Below, one piece after another: positions 44,690 to 55,356 of a stretch of 64,000 nt of DNA. The DNA is from Monodelphis domestica. Lineage: Eukaryota > Chordata > Mammalia > Didelphimorphia > Didelphidae. The stretch is from positions 79,604,430 to 79,668,429 of the forward strand of contig NC_077227.1 of assembly GCF_027887165.1 (NCBI RefSeq), in the 5' to 3' direction. Each line of letters begins with the position of its first letter. Position 1 is the stretch's first letter. The notes beneath the pieces were generated by a model, which had not been told where the DNA came from, did no database searches, and worked only from the letters and a program-made list of their open reading frames with translations. Position numbers and translations under genes: made by a program.

Positions 44690-45037
44690 AACTCTAAGGT
44701 TTGACCTCACACATATCAAACTGGCAAAGATAACAAAAGACAAAAATAAATATTGGAAGGAGGATGGGAAGATAGATACATTGAAATACTATTGGCTGAA
44801 CTGTGAGCTGGTTCAATGAACATTAAAAACAAATTTGATATTGTGAGACAAGAGTAACTGAATTGGTCACATCTTCTGAACTGGATGTCTCACTCCTAGT
44901 CCTTTACCCTCAAGAGGCCAAGACAAGAAAGTTTCATATATGTTCAAAATATATTCCCAAAATATGAATAGTGGGTCCTTTTGTGAAAGCAAGCAAAATG
45001 GGGGCTCACGGAAGAGGGAATGGCTAAAGAATGTCAA
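44690..45037 (+). repeat. L1/HAL1 ORF2-end remnant
   Basis: TTGACCTCACACATATCAAA, CTGGCAAAGATAACAAAAGA, GGATGGGAAGATAGATACAT, CTATTGGCTGAACTGTGAGC and AAGAGGGAATGGCTAAAGAA match the L1 ORF2 end in sense. Highly decayed. Confidence 0.6.
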
Positions 45038-45165
45038 TCAGTCAATAAAACTTCATTATAAGCTCAGGCCTCTGTTAGGTACTATATGCTAAGAACTGTA
45101 GACACAACAAGGGGCAAAAGACATCCCTTTCCTTAAGGAGTTCACAATCTAATGGACAAGGCAAG
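45038..45165 (-). repeat. L2-like head fragment, antisense
   Basis: AATCAGTCAATAAAACTTCA, GGCCTCTGTTAGGTACTATA, CTTTCCTTAAGGAGTTCACA, TCTAATGG. Confidence 0.6.
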
Positions 45166-45205
45166 CAAACAGTTGTCTCTCCCTCTGTCTCACTTCACTT
45201 ATCAC

Positions 45206-45240
45206 AGGCTTTATATATATATATGTGTGTGTGTGTGTAT
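45206..45240. repeat. (TA)n(TG)n microsatellite
   Basis: TTTATATATATATATGTGTG run continuing to about 45240. Confidence 0.9.
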
Positions 45241-45526
45241 AATTCTGTATCACAGAGTTTTTGCTATATATTTTGTGGATCAATATAGTACTGTACACAA
45301 TGAAAATGCAATATGCCACTACTGCTTGCACAAGTTTGCCAAGGTGAAATTGTACACAGCACACTATTGGCTGATCTAATAAAAGGTGACCAACAACAGT
45401 TGCTGTGTTCTGTATCCTGGGCACTGATTGGCTTAGTGTTTATAAGCATGTGAAAGGTTAAAAAGAGTGTGGGTAAAGTTTATAGGAGAGTGGGAAGGGT
45501 TTATAAAATCTTAATATATATGTGTG

Positions 45527-45560
<34 letters not shown>

Positions 45561-45630
45561 AAATAAATAAAACACCACTACTTCAGGGATTTTCACCTAT
45601 TGAGGGAGGTCTCTGGAACATGACTCCCAC
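45241..45630 (+). mobile_element. Tigger-like (TcMar) non-autonomous remnant
   Basis: CTATTGGCTGATCTAATAAAAG, CTGATTGGCTTAGTGTTTAT, AGTGTGGGTAAAGTTTATAG and GAGTGGGAAGGGTTTATAAA are followed by an expanded TA run (45505-45562) and CACTACTTCAGGGATTTTCA, CCTATTGAGGGAGGTCTCTGG, a decayed version of the Tigger-family end. The outermost terminal bases are missing. Assignment is from memory of the family end. Confidence 0.5.
45505..45562. repeat. (TA)n-rich microsatellite
   Basis: AATATATATGTGTGTATATA followed by ATATATATATGTATATATATA-type sequence. Confidence 0.85.
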
Positions 45631-45839
45631 TCTTTTGATTGGTTTTACTTAATTGGGTTTCAGTGTTTTTTTGGTAACATGAAAATCAGGGGGATCAAAA
45701 TAGAGAGGAAGATTACCTAGAAATGTCTTTGATGTTAAAAACAAAAACTGCCAATAAAGGGGGGGAAAGAAGCAAATTCTGCCTTTTGTTTTCTTTTTGA
45801 TACAGATGTGGCAACTCCTGTGCCCATAAACCATAGTTC

Positions 45840-46015
45840 AAAAAAATTTATGGCTCACAAATGAAACAAAGAAAAGAAAGGGATATATAAGAGAAGAAAA
45901 TTTTAGAGTAACTTCATTTCCATGAGAGTGGGAGAAGGGATGGAGAAAATATGAATAGCAGTCATCAAAAATTATTTCTACATGTAACTGAAAAACATAA
46001 AATTTTTAAAACTTT
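45840..46015 (+). repeat. L1 3' UTR fragment
   Basis: GAGAGTGGGAGAAGGGATGG, then TTTCTACATGTAACTGAAAAAC and AAATTTTTAAAA. This is the L1 3' UTR end. Confidence 0.5.
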
Positions 46016-46084
46016 AATTTGGCTTGTGAAAAAAAGACATGTAAAGAAGTGAGGTGATGCTCACATTATAGAGATTGTTAAATA

Positions 46085-46265
46085 TAGGATCATTGCTTCA
46101 GAGCTAGAAGGACTCTTAGAGATCATCAGTTAACTCTTTTTACAGATAACAAAATGAAAAACCACAGAATGAAGCACTCTCCCCAACTCAGAGAGGAAGC
46201 TTCCAAGTAGCAGAGCTGAAATTCTGACTCCAAATACAGCGCTCTTTTCACTGCATTTGGCATGA
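46085..46265 (-). repeat. MIR-type SINE, antisense
   Basis: AGAGCTAGAAGGACTCTTAG, TTTTACAGATAACAAAATGA, CAACTCAGAGAGGAAGCTTC, CTCTTTTCACTGC. Confidence 0.6.
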
Positions 46266-46489
46266 GAACGAGCCAGGTGATTTTTTTTTTCATCTTCCTA
46301 AGAAAGAAGTAGATATTACTCTAGTGGGTTCTCAAGAATACTGTTCCAAGTCTTTCCAAGTCCCTTGCAAGGCTTCCTTCTGAACACTATCCCCTATATC
46401 CACAGTAGGAAGGAACAATGGGTCATGTGCAGAGGACCTGGACCTCTGCTCTCTTTTAAAGAATCACAGATATGGGACATTGCTGCATC

Positions 46490-46760
46490 ATTAAAAATAG
46501 TTATGAAGGTGAAAAATACAGAACATCATGGGAGGACATATGAAGTGACGTAAAGTCAAGTAAACAGATTTCGGAAAATTGTACACAATAACTCCAAAAA
46601 GATAAGTGGAAAAACTAGAGCAATAAAAGAAACATGGTACTGGAATGCTGTTTAATGAACCAAGCTCAGCCCCAAAGAACAAGTAAAAGAATGTACTTCC
46701 CTCCCTTCTTTGAGGAGGTTGAGGTCATGGACATGGAACATTGCACATACTGTTGGCTTT
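46490..46760 (+). repeat. L1 3' end remnant
   Basis: ACATATGAAGTGACGTAAAG, AAAATTGTACACAATAACTCC and CTTTGAGGAGGTTGAGGTCA. First blocks match the region just after the L1 ORF2 stop (compare 27350). Confidence 0.5.
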
Positions 46761-47187
46761 TGTTCATATATTGGTTAGTTTGGCTGAATTGAGTTTTTTC
46801 TCTCTTTTTTTTAATTCTTTTTTTTTTTTTCAAGTGTATCAGTTAACTACCTTGGCCTCTATTGTCTATTACATTCACTCTTTCCCCAAGCTTCTCTAGT
46901 ATCCTTGAGGGAGGCTTTGGGGTACCTAATATCAGTGGCTCAAGACCACACCAAGTATATTCCCTCAATTTTAGGGATTCCCTCTACCCCAATACTGTTG
47001 AAGCACTTACAACCAGAGTACATTTACAAAAGAATATTTTTTTCAGAAGTGTAGCAAGAACATACAAATACTTCCCCCCAAACTAGGGGGTATAGTCCCA
47101 TCCCCTCCATCTCCTCCCCACACACCCATATACCACCTCAGTTTCTGAGGAGGGGAGGAAGATTAGATTCATATCTTAACTCTATTC
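46761..47187. other. no recognisable feature
   Basis: T-rich then C-rich mixed sequence; the + frame at 46862-47086 shows no domain. Confidence 0.3.
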
Positions 47188-47394
47188 CTATATAACAGCA
47201 CTGAGCCCAGATGGCAAATTCAAGCTGTCTGGGAGCCCCTCCCCTTCCCCACCCTCCACTCCCTCTTTAGAGCTGAGGGAGGAAGTGCTTGCTTTGGGCT
47301 GCTGGACAGAGGCACTGGGAAGAGGGGGAATGGAGCAGCTCCCCAAGTACTGGCTCTGCTCACGTGCCACATCTTTGCCAACGTTGCTATATAA
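47188..47394. mobile_element. hAT-type MITE with perfect 8-bp TSD
   Basis: Body 47196-47386 (191 bp). CTATATAA occurs at 47188-47195 and again at 47387-47394, an exact 8-bp duplication. The ends CAGCACTGAGCCCAGATGGC and, reversed, CAACGTTGGCAAAGATGTGG are weakly inverted repeats. The interior TTGGGCTGCTGGACAGAGGC matches TTGGGCTGCTGGGCAGAGGG in the 28.9-kb element, so the two are one family. GC-rich; minus frames here are spurious. Confidence 0.85.
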
Positions 47395-47939
47395 TATAGT
47401 CCCACCAAATTTCAAGGCCAAACAATACCCCTTCTTACCTGGCATTCAGGCACCCTAGTTTCTCAGGGCTTCTAAGCTAGCGGGCAGCCATTCCCTGGTC
47501 CATAGATCTGTCACTTATGCCTAGAAGTAAAAACAAATGAAACAAACTAAAACCCCAATCCTGATTCTCAGGGTTACACAAAGAGAAAAGGGAAGAGAGT
47601 GCTTTTCTCCTATATTTAGCTTTGTGCATGATGCCCATGCTATCACCCCTAGATACAGCTAGAAAGATAGCAGGCTGATCGTTTTAAAGACATAGCCTGG
47701 TACAACTACAAAGCCCATTGAAAGAGATCCCTTCCACTTGTATGATAGGCGAATGCAGGATGTCTTCTCCCAGAGCAGGTCTCTGCCATCGCCTACATGA
47801 GGGCTTCCATTTTAGGTAATCTGGACATGTGCAAAACCTGGTTAACTAAGAAAGCAGAACCTTTGTAACTGGGAGAGAGGAAATATTAGGAAATGAAAGA
47901 GATAAAAAAAAATAAAATATATAAATACAATTTTGCTTG
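47395..47939. other. no recognisable feature
   Basis: Mixed sequence, no repeat or gene recognised. Confidence 0.3.
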
Positions 47940-48128
47940 AAGAGTCACAGAATTTCAGAGTGGAAAGGGACCCTGGATGCCATCCAGTCAAACTAATGTC
48001 AGAGTGGGGATCTCTTCTCAAGGTCCTCACAAATAGCCATCTAGCATATATTTAAATGCCTCCAGTGATTGGAAACTCACTACCTTGTAACCACTTGTTC
48101 CATTTTCAGAGAGCTCTGTTGGGATCAA
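47940..48128 (-). repeat. L3/CR1 LINE remnant, antisense
   Basis: CACAGAATTTCAGAGTGGAA, AGGGACCCTGGATGCCATCC, ACAAATAGCCATCTAGCATA, CCTCCAGTGATTGGAAACTC, ACTACCTTGTAACCACTTG. Confidence 0.75.
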
Positions 48129-48412
48129 ATATAAACTCCTCTGTTTGACATTTAAAATGTCTTCACACCCTGCTGCTCCCTTTCTACCTTTCCATCCTTT
48201 TGACGTGTGATTGAGCCATACTGCACAAAATCCACATCTGGGTCTTTGCACTTATTTTTCTCTGTCCTTCCAACACACCTTCTAGTCACCTCCTTCTCTT
48301 GGAGATCCTAGTTTTCTTTAGCATTCAGTTCAGGGGGTATCTTCTACTTAGAGCCTGTCCTTATCTGTTCTCCCTTACTAGGTCCTAGAATACTCCCCTC
48401 CCCAAGCAACCA
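48129..48412 (+). repeat. L2 LINE 3' region
   Basis: AAACTCCTCTGTTTGACATT, AAAATGTCTTCACACCCTGC, CACATCTGGGTCTTTGCAC, CAACACACCTTCTAGTCACC and a GGTATCTTCTACTTAGAGCC stretch. Confidence 0.65.
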
Positions 48413-48419
48413 TCCATTT

Positions 48420-48622
48420 GTTGTTTTTTTAAACCTTTACCTTCTGTTTAGTATTGACACTAAGTATCAATTCCAAGGCAGAAGAGTGGTAAGGACTAGG
48501 CAATTGAGATTAAGTGATTTGCCCTGGGTCACAAAGCTAAGAAATGTCTGAGGTCACGTTTGAACCCAGAATATCCTGTCTCTGGGCTGGGCTCTCAATC
48601 CACTGAGCCACCCAGCTATTCC
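48420..48622 (-). repeat. marsupial tRNA-derived SINE (SINE1-like), antisense
   Basis: AAACCTTTACCTTCTGTTTA, GGCAGAAGAGTGGTAAGGAC, GCCCTGGGTCACAAAGCTAA, CAATCCACTGAGCCACCCAG. Confidence 0.9.
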
Positions 48623-48864
48623 TTTAATTATTAATATTATTAACTGACTAATACTGATGCTTGATACATTTATTTTGCTCTTTCCTCCCAAGAAGCTTAG
48701 CACTCAGAGAGGCCGTGGACTCTGAATAAATGAATATGGACTTTTTGATTTGGAAGGAGAAAAAAAATAGAGGAGAGAGAAAAAGAACTAAAATTGCTAT
48801 AGACACATGAACAGCATCCTTCCAAGAGTTTGGAAGTCTAAGATTTTTCCCCCCTTTTGCCAAG

Positions 48865-49015
48865 TCAGTCAATCAACAAACATTTATTAAGTATTTGCCA
48901 TGCTCCAAGTACTGTGCCAAGTCCTGGGGATACAAAGAAAAGTAGAAAACACCAGTCCTGCCCTAAGGGGGTTCACAGTCTAATGGGGAAATAATAAACA
49001 AACTGCTATGAACAT
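48865..49015 (-). repeat. L2-like head fragment, antisense
   Basis: CAATCAACAAACATTTATTA, CCAAGTACTGTGCCAAGTCC, TGGGGATACAAAGAAAAGTA, GGGGGTTCACAGTCTAATGG. Confidence 0.75.
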
Positions 49016-49073
49016 ATAAGACATACATATACACATATATGTGATTTATGTAGGTAGACAGATGGATAATTAT

Positions 49074-49076
<3 letters not shown>

Positions 49077-49165
<89 letters not shown>

Positions 49166-49231
49166 GCAGGCAGGCAGACAGACAGACAGACAAATAGACA
49201 GATAGATGGATAGACAGACAAACAGACAGAC

Positions 49232-49285
<54 letters not shown>

Positions 49286-49351
49286 GCAGGCAGGCAGACA
49301 GACAGACAGACAAATAGACAGATAGATGGATAGACAGACAAACAGACAGAC

Positions 49352-49409
<58 letters not shown>
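49077..49409 (+). repeat. (GATA)n/(GACA)n array with 120-bp higher-order unit
   Basis: Blocks of GACA, GATA, GGCA and variants (AAATAGACAGATAGATGGATA). Positions 49141-49260 and 49261-49380 are identical over 120 bases, with a partial third unit at each side. This explains the long Tyr/Leu/Ser-rich open frames on the minus strand, which are not genes. Confidence 0.98.
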
Positions 49410-50094
49410 GATATTGAGTAATTGTAGAAGAATTCTGCTACTGTATGATTGACAATTAAAAATTCTGAGAAACTGGCTTCTGGGTAAGAAAATCAATGTA
49501 TTGATTAGTCTAGCAATAACCAATATATTGACTGGTCAGTCATCTCTCCTGGTGGTTAAAGACCAGAAAGTTTCCTCACAAAGATCCATAAATAGACAAT
49601 TTGGGGAGCTCATTATTCATCTCACCATTGGACATCTCAAGAAATCTCTAATTGGTTAATAGCCATCAAAACTCAACCCCTCCCCGTCCCCTGGTTGATG
49701 GTTGGTAGTGACATAATGATCTCATGTTCCCCAACTACTTGGGGCAGAAATCAAGTTCTGTTTGGTCAAAGAGGTCTTTCTTAATGTTTTGTTTTGTTTT
49801 TACTGAGAGATTCAAGGATTCAATTGTGCTGCATGCAGGTGCATCTGGTATTAGCTGGTTCTGTTTACCGAAATAGATATAATCTCTCTCTTCCATCTCC
49901 CTACAGCAGAATATTCCCTGGGATGGAGCCTTCCTTGAAGTTCTTAAGAACAAAGCAATGAGTACAGAGTTCAAGGAAATTATTTGAGCCTTTAGTTTAA
50001 AACCTAGGAGCAGAAATAACAAAATATATTAAAAATAGATCTTCTTAATGATGAGATCTTATTAATCTCATTGATCTCTGGTCCATATCAGAAA
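49410..50094. other. no recognisable feature
   Basis: Minus frame 49735-50022 (95 codons) has no domain. No repeat is recognised. Confidence 0.3.
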
Positions 50095-50210
50095 AGAGAT
50101 TAAACCACTTTGACCAAGTCACTTCCATTCACTGAACTCAGTTTCCTCCTCTAGTACAATGAAGGAAGTAAATTGTATAATATGACTTCTCCTACAACTC
50201 TAAAATTTGT
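50095..50210 (+). repeat. MIR fragment
   Basis: TTTGACCAAGTCACTTCCAT, CTCAGTTTCCTCCTCTAGTA. Confidence 0.55.
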
Positions 50211-50211
50211 T

Positions 50212-50372
50212 CTTATTCTGGAGTCAGAGGATCTGAATTTGAATTCTGATTCATCCCTCCTAATCCTGAGATTTGGAGGAAAACACTCCTCCAAATCCCA
50301 GGGGATGGACTAAATGGCCCTTGAATCTGAGGTCCTGTCTAGTACTAGATCTAGAATCTTTTGAAATTCCAT
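50212..50372 (+). repeat. MIR-type remnant
   Basis: CTGGAGTCAGAGGATCTGAA, TTTGAATTCTGATTCATCCC, GGATGGACTAAATGGCCCTT. Confidence 0.55.
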
Positions 50373-50419
50373 GACCAAAGTCAAACTTCTTAGAGAACCA
50401 GAAGTTTATCTGTTATTGA

Positions 50420-50512
50420 AGTCAGTTCTTACCTTTGTATGTCCAGTAATCAACATAGAGCATTGTCATTCTTAGGTCCTTAATAAATGTTTGTGGAATT
50501 GGATTAAAGAAA
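50420..50512 (+). repeat. L2 3' end
   Basis: GTCCAGTAATCAACATAGAG, GTCCTTAATAAATGTTTGTG, GAATTGGA. Confidence 0.65.
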
Positions 50513-50599
50513 GTCCTTCTACCAGGGTTAGAACATGGATGGAGGAAAAATTATATGATTATTCTCACCAACTTCTAATTGAAGTTTAGCATTTCTTTC

Positions 50600-50680
50600 A
50601 ATCATTTAAGACATTATTCTGAGATGGGGGTCAATGGGCTTCACCTGACCACCAAAAAAAATTTTAAGATCCTCTGTTCT
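50600..50680 (+). mobile_element. hAT-type MITE, right end only
   Basis: ACATTATTCTGAGATGGGGG, TCAATGGGCTTCACCTGACC, then a decayed AATTTTAAGATCCTCTG end. Same family as 10867-11052 and 34974-35173. Confidence 0.55.
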
Positions 50681-51359
50681 AGTCTCTTGTCATATGACCA
50701 GATTTCTATCCCAACAAGGAGTTATCCTAATCCTATTCTAATGAGAACTTGATCAACAGAACCCAGACTGTTGGGGTGAATTAGGGCCCGTATTTATTTA
50801 AGCCACAGGATTTTCAATTGCTAGAATTGATAAAATAGGGAACTAGTTTTATATCTACCTGAAGATACAAACTGAGTCCTTTACTTGGGAGAGCATCCTT
50901 CATATATACTTTCTCATTTGATCATTTAAAAGCTATCTGCCTTCTCTCTTCCCTTTACTGAAGTTATAATGAGTCTTCTTTTATTTTTTTAATTGTGCCC
51001 TTTAAATCAGGAGAGATAAAATGTTTGCTGTCTTCTTTATTTCCTTCCCCTTCCCCCCTCCCTGTTCTCTTTAATACCAGAATTCCTCTACTTGCTCCTG
51101 CTGCCTGCTTCTCTCCTTCCAACCAAATCCTTTATTTCTAACAGCCAATACCAAGAGCTGCCATCTTGGATTCTATAGCTAAAAGGCCTTGTGTGAGATT
51201 CCTCCTCAGAAGATGAAAGCAAAGGGAAGTGATAAAGAGACCCAGAAGGAGAGTCAGTAAGGAAAGAGGACTAGAAAATGAAATGAAGGGACAAAAGAGA
51301 GAGATAGAAGTGAGGCAAAATGAGGCAGGAGGAGCATGTAATTTGAGTATTATACCATT
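50681..51359. other. no recognisable feature
   Basis: Unclassified; pyrimidine-rich patch 51030-51080. Confidence 0.3.
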
Positions 51360-51562
51360 GCCTAAAATTAAATTTTTTCCATTTTAATAATATTTCCCCC
51401 TCAATTGTATGAAAAACCTACATTTTTTAACCTTTTTTAAAAGTTTTAGCCAAATTTTCACCTTCCCTCCCTCTCTACCCCCTTCCTGACATAGCCAGCA
51501 GTCTGATATGGATTTTACATGTGTCTACAATTAAACATTCTATAAAAAGAGATAAAAACCCT
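51360..51562 (-). repeat. L1 3' UTR fragment, antisense
   Basis: AATTGTATGAAAAACCTACA, CACCTTCCCTCCCTCTCTAC, then GTCTGATATGGATTTTACAT and GTGTCTACAATTAAACATTC. Reversed L1 3' UTR order. Confidence 0.6.
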
Positions 51563-51877
51563 TATTTTTCATGAACTTTTTCATAAAAGGCTATTATGAT
51601 GCTTGAATATGCAGATAGGATGGATGGGGTAAGCCAAAAAGTAGGGAGAACCCTGGAGACAAATCTTACCCACTTCCTCATTTCCCCCAAGACTGGCCCT
51701 GTCTGGAGTGGGAGTTAGGTAGCTCCTAAGCCACAAGAAAGATGAGGTCATGCTTCTGCTGACCTTCCATTGAGGAGCTCCAGATGAACCCCTCTCTGCC
51801 TTTGTGGAAACCAAGCTATAGCCAGGCTCTATGATCTGGCTTCCAAGAACAGTGTTAAAGAAAGACGCTGAGACTCC

Positions 51878-52113
<236 letters not shown>

Positions 52114-52286
52114 CATTACCTTCTGTCTTAGAATCAGTACTAAGTATTGCTTCCAAGACAATTGGGGTTGTGACTTGCCCAGGGTCACACAACTATAAAG
52201 TGTCTGGGACCAGATTTGAACTCAAGAAGATGAGTCTTTCTGTCTCCAGAGCTGACACTCTATCCACTTTGCCACCTAACTGTTCT
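52114..52286 (-). repeat. marsupial tRNA-derived SINE (SINE1-like), antisense
   Basis: CCATTACCTTCTGTCTTAGA, GTATTGCTTCCAAGACAATT, GACTTGCCCAGGGTCACACA, AGATTTGAACTCAAGAAGAT, CTCTATCCACTTTGCCACCT. About 25 bases of the middle are missing. Confidence 0.88.
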
Positions 52287-52297
52287 CAAAAATTTAT

Positions 52298-52425
52298 TTC
52301 TTAGATGGAAAGTTCCATGAGAACAGGGACAATGCATTAATACATGTTGTCAGGAGATGTCTACCTCTAGCTTGATGCTTTGCTATATACAAGATAATCA
52401 ATGAATGTTGAATTGAATATATGCC
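52298..52425 (+). repeat. L2 3' end
   Basis: GATGGAAAGTTCCATGAGAA, CAGGGACAATGCATTAATAC, ATCAATGAATGTTGAATTG. Confidence 0.6.
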
Positions 52426-52894
52426 TGCTACCCTATTCACATGGAAGCATGAGCTGAATACCTGTATATATTGTAGATTTTTTGGTGTCTTAAATTTTCA
52501 TTTTCATGATGATCCTCAAAGATGGAGACAAAATATTGCCTGTTGTCAGTTGTGATGCTAGTTTGTGCTCTAACACAGTCCATTCCATGCTTAACTGGAG
52601 ATTTGAAAACTCAGACTTTCATTTTCATCAAGAAAGACATATAACAGTAAAAATAAGAAAGACAAATGAAGGTAAAAAATAAAAAAGCAGAAGTGTGACC
52701 CTTAGCATCAGGTTTCATTCTCTGGGGAAATAAAGGCTGCCTCTCCAGGTGCTCAGCAGGGAAGTTGGTTTAAGGAGGCTGGCAGGCTCTTTCTCAAAGC
52801 GATTCAGTTGAAATTCAGCTTTCTGCCTCTCTAAATCTAGGGCAGATCTAGCAGTGGAGCTCAGACCAGCAAGTCTTTCTAACTTCTTATTTCT
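52426..52894. other. no recognisable feature
   Basis: No repeat recognised. 52720-52860 is higher-complexity and might be conserved non-coding DNA, without direct evidence. Confidence 0.3.
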
Positions 52895-53085
52895 TTGAAA
52901 AATAATGTGTATCGAAATATTTTGTTTTTCATCATTTCCCAGTACATCCCACTTTCCTTCCCTTCACAGAGAACCATGTCTCACTTCAAAGAGTGAAAAG
53001 GAAACAGTGTAGGGGTTGTGGAGAGGAGCTGTTCAGCAAAATCATGCAATGCATAACCAAGACTGATGTACATAGTTCTTTAATA
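52895..53085 (-). repeat. L1-type 3' UTR fragment, antisense
   Basis: CACTTTCCTTCCCTTCACAG, AGAACCATGTCTCACTTCAA, GAGCTGTTCAGCAAAATCAT, ACCAAGACTGATGTACATAG. Confidence 0.5.
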
Positions 53086-53212
53086 TGCCTTGTCAACAAT
53101 TCAATGAGCATTTAAGTGTCTATGGGTCTAGCAAGCACTGCATTCTAGGCATTAGAGCTATAAACATACAAACCAAAAAGCTTTGACCTCGAGAACCTTA
53201 TTATTAATTTCT
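53086..53212 (-). repeat. L2 3' end, antisense
   Basis: CAATTCAATGAGCATTTAAG, CAAGCACTGCATTCTAGGCA. Confidence 0.45.
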
Positions 53213-53696
53213 CTTTAACATTTTTCTGATTTTTTTCATTGAAAAAGCACCTTGACAAATTTCAAATACAGCTTCAGGACTTAGTATTCCCTCAAAAACA
53301 CATGAAAGCACTGTTTTTAATGGGAAGAGAGTGGGACCGGAGCAAGACTGTGTTCAGAGATGGCTCTCCTGTCTATTCCTGGTAATGTAGGTAGGACACA
53401 GAGGATCCACCCCTCAGAAACGTCACTGTACTCCTGAACTTCTGGTTGAACAAGAAATGAGGCAGTCTGGAGGTGACTAAACAAAGCTGCCCGAACTTCC
53501 AAGTTTCCTGAAAGAGAATTAGAAGCTCTCTGCTCACCCTCTTCTCTGTAGTTCAATGCAATGCAATGTAATGTAATTCTAGAGAGAAACTCTTGCCTTT
53601 AACTCCTTCTTCCCCTAACCACCTCTTAATTCCAGCATCAGTCTTGAGGGAAGAAAATGAATAACACAAAACATGAGCTTTGTGAGTGGGAGGAGA

Positions 53697-53699
<3 letters not shown>
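53213..53699. other. no recognisable feature
   Basis: Short tandem GCAATGCAATGTAATG at 53557-53572. The minus frame 53317-53556 shows no domain. Confidence 0.3.

Positions 53700-53735
<36 letters not shown>
53700..53735 (+). repeat. (CT)n microsatellite
   Basis: Eighteen pure CT units. Confidence 0.98.
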
Positions 53736-53739
<4 letters not shown>

Positions 53740-53807
53740 AATAAGTGTAAGATGCTCTTAGTTGAATGTATGCAAAGCAGATGTGGAGGAAAAAAAGTTA
53801 GTAAGAG

Positions 53808-53872
53808 ATGTCTACATCTGTAAAATGAGGGGGTTGGACCTGAAGGCCTCTAAGATCCCTTCTCTCCCTTTA
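53808..53872 (+). repeat. MIR 3' fragment
   Basis: TACATCTGTAAAATGAGGGG then GGACCTGAAGGCCTCTAAGA. Confidence 0.65.
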
Positions 53873-54799
53873 TTTTAATTTTTTTTCTTTTTCCTCTCCC
53901 TTTTTAATCTGTGCTGCTGTGTTTAAAGGTGGAATGACCCTAAAAGGAAAAGGATTGATTTTCTTCCCTCCTTCTACTTGCTTTTTGGAAGCCTAACCAT
54001 CTCCTGCCCCTGGGGAAAAGGTTAGAGCTAGGGATACAAATGGCTTGCTCTCTCCTTCAGGAGTAAAATGGAGTGGGATTCTCAATCCCTCATCCTTTAT
54101 ATTCTCAAATCCTTCCAGCATAAACCCTGGTTCAGAGCCAAAGGGAGCTGCCTCAATACTTCCTGGATCCTACTAGATGAGGTTCCCCATTTCTGTTTCT
54201 ACGGTTATCCCAATCCCTCCCTCTTTCTTTTTAGCCCAGCCCTCAGTGAGGTGGCAAGTGGGCAGCTGGCACTTGTCGTAGAAACTAAAGTCAAATGTAA
54301 GGAGGAGGAGGAAGCCCTGCCTATTGTTTTCACTCAGGTGTTTAGAGTCAGGTTGATGGGGCAAGTGCCATCTACCATCCCACCCTTACTTGCACAAAGA
54401 CATAAAAATATTCTCAGGTAAAAATCCTTTTGCTTGAAGGAGCCCAGTATTTTCTTTGGGGGTATCTAGTGGAGCTTTGACTTTGAAACATGCTGGTTGG
54501 TAAATCTACAAACTTCTAAAGGGATAAGAAGGGAAACATCATCTTATATCTACTGTACTTATCTCATTGCCTGAGGGCCACGAGGAAAACCCCTCAATTA
54601 ACTTGAACTGAGGGAGGGCAATTCTCCAGGGAATGACTTCCTACAGTTGCTCAATAAACTAATAATGTTAACTCTTTAAAAACTTTTATTTGGTGTTAGG
54701 GAGGAGGAGGATAGTGCAAATAGACTATCTGCATATAAAAGGGGCATTGGTTTATATAGATGTGCTTTTAAAAAAATCCTAGCTTAATTGGAGCTCACC
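53873..54799. other. no recognisable feature
   Basis: Relatively repeat-free. A 117-codon + frame (54068-54421) has no domain or coding bias I can see and is treated as chance. Confidence 0.35.
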
Positions 54800-54804
54800 A
54801 CTTA

Positions 54805-54858
54805 GGTGACGGAATTGGACTAGCGGAGCTCCAAGATCCCTTCCTGCTCAATTTCTTT
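54805..54858 (+). repeat. MIR 3' scrap
   Basis: GTGACGGAATTGGACTAGCGG then AGCTCCAAGATCCCTTCCTG. Confidence 0.45.
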
Positions 54859-54939
54859 CATTCCACCAGAACAGCCCCTCCAGCTCTCTCCTCCAAAGGC
54901 TCTCTAATCAGTGTGTCAATACCACCTGTGGCAACACAC

Positions 54940-55356
54940 TTGGGGAGAAACCGGAAGTGATGGCCAGAGGAGACAGATTGATCCTGGCTCTGGTTACTAA
55001 TCTCAGCCTGTGAGAGAAGGAGGGAGGGCAGCTGGAGACAATTTGCATGCCCAATCAGTTTCAGAATTAAAGTTTACACAATGCCAAGTGAGTGGGCAAG
55101 CTGAAGGCTGAAGAGATCACATGACTGTAGAAACATGAAACTTGCCTGTGTGCTCCTGCAAGTTTTACTTCTCTTAGAGTAGAAACTGAGCGCGCCTGGC
55201 AGGATTCTTCATTTACTGTCCCAGGCTAGACAGGGCTCATCCTCTGATCTTTTAGCTAGAGGTTTTCCATGGCACTTCCTATTAGTTTCAAGACAGACTG
55301 ATGTTGCCCCGGGAGGGTTTTTGGTTGACCTGGTGATTGGAAAAAGAGAAAGGAAA
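54940..55356 (+). promoter_or_regulatory. candidate promoter and 5' leader
   Basis: A repeat-free block, richer in CpG than its surroundings, with several consensus sites on the + strand: ETS ACCGGAAGTGA (54950-54960), octamer ATTTGCAT (55041-55048), NF-Y type CCAATCAG (55051-55058) and M-box TCACATGA (55117-55124). GCGCGC lies near 55190 and CCCCGGGAG near 55307. It ends at the ATG of the candidate exon at 55357. A 15-codon upstream frame (55135-55182) encodes MKLACVLLQVLLLLE, which looks like a signal peptide but stops in-frame. No TATA box. The site cluster is seen; the promoter call is inference. Confidence 0.4.

Noticed and set aside
49077-49409. CRISPR-like array because of regular repetition
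   Set aside because: Tetranucleotide satellite in a vertebrate genome; no unique spacers.
48963-49523. 186-codon and 111-codon frames made of SIYLSIYL and SVCLSVCL repeats
   Set aside because: They are the reverse translation of the GATA/GACA array.
54068-54421. 117-codon + frame near the candidate promoter
   Set aside because: No domain, no splice signals tied to it, and composition like the surrounding non-coding DNA.
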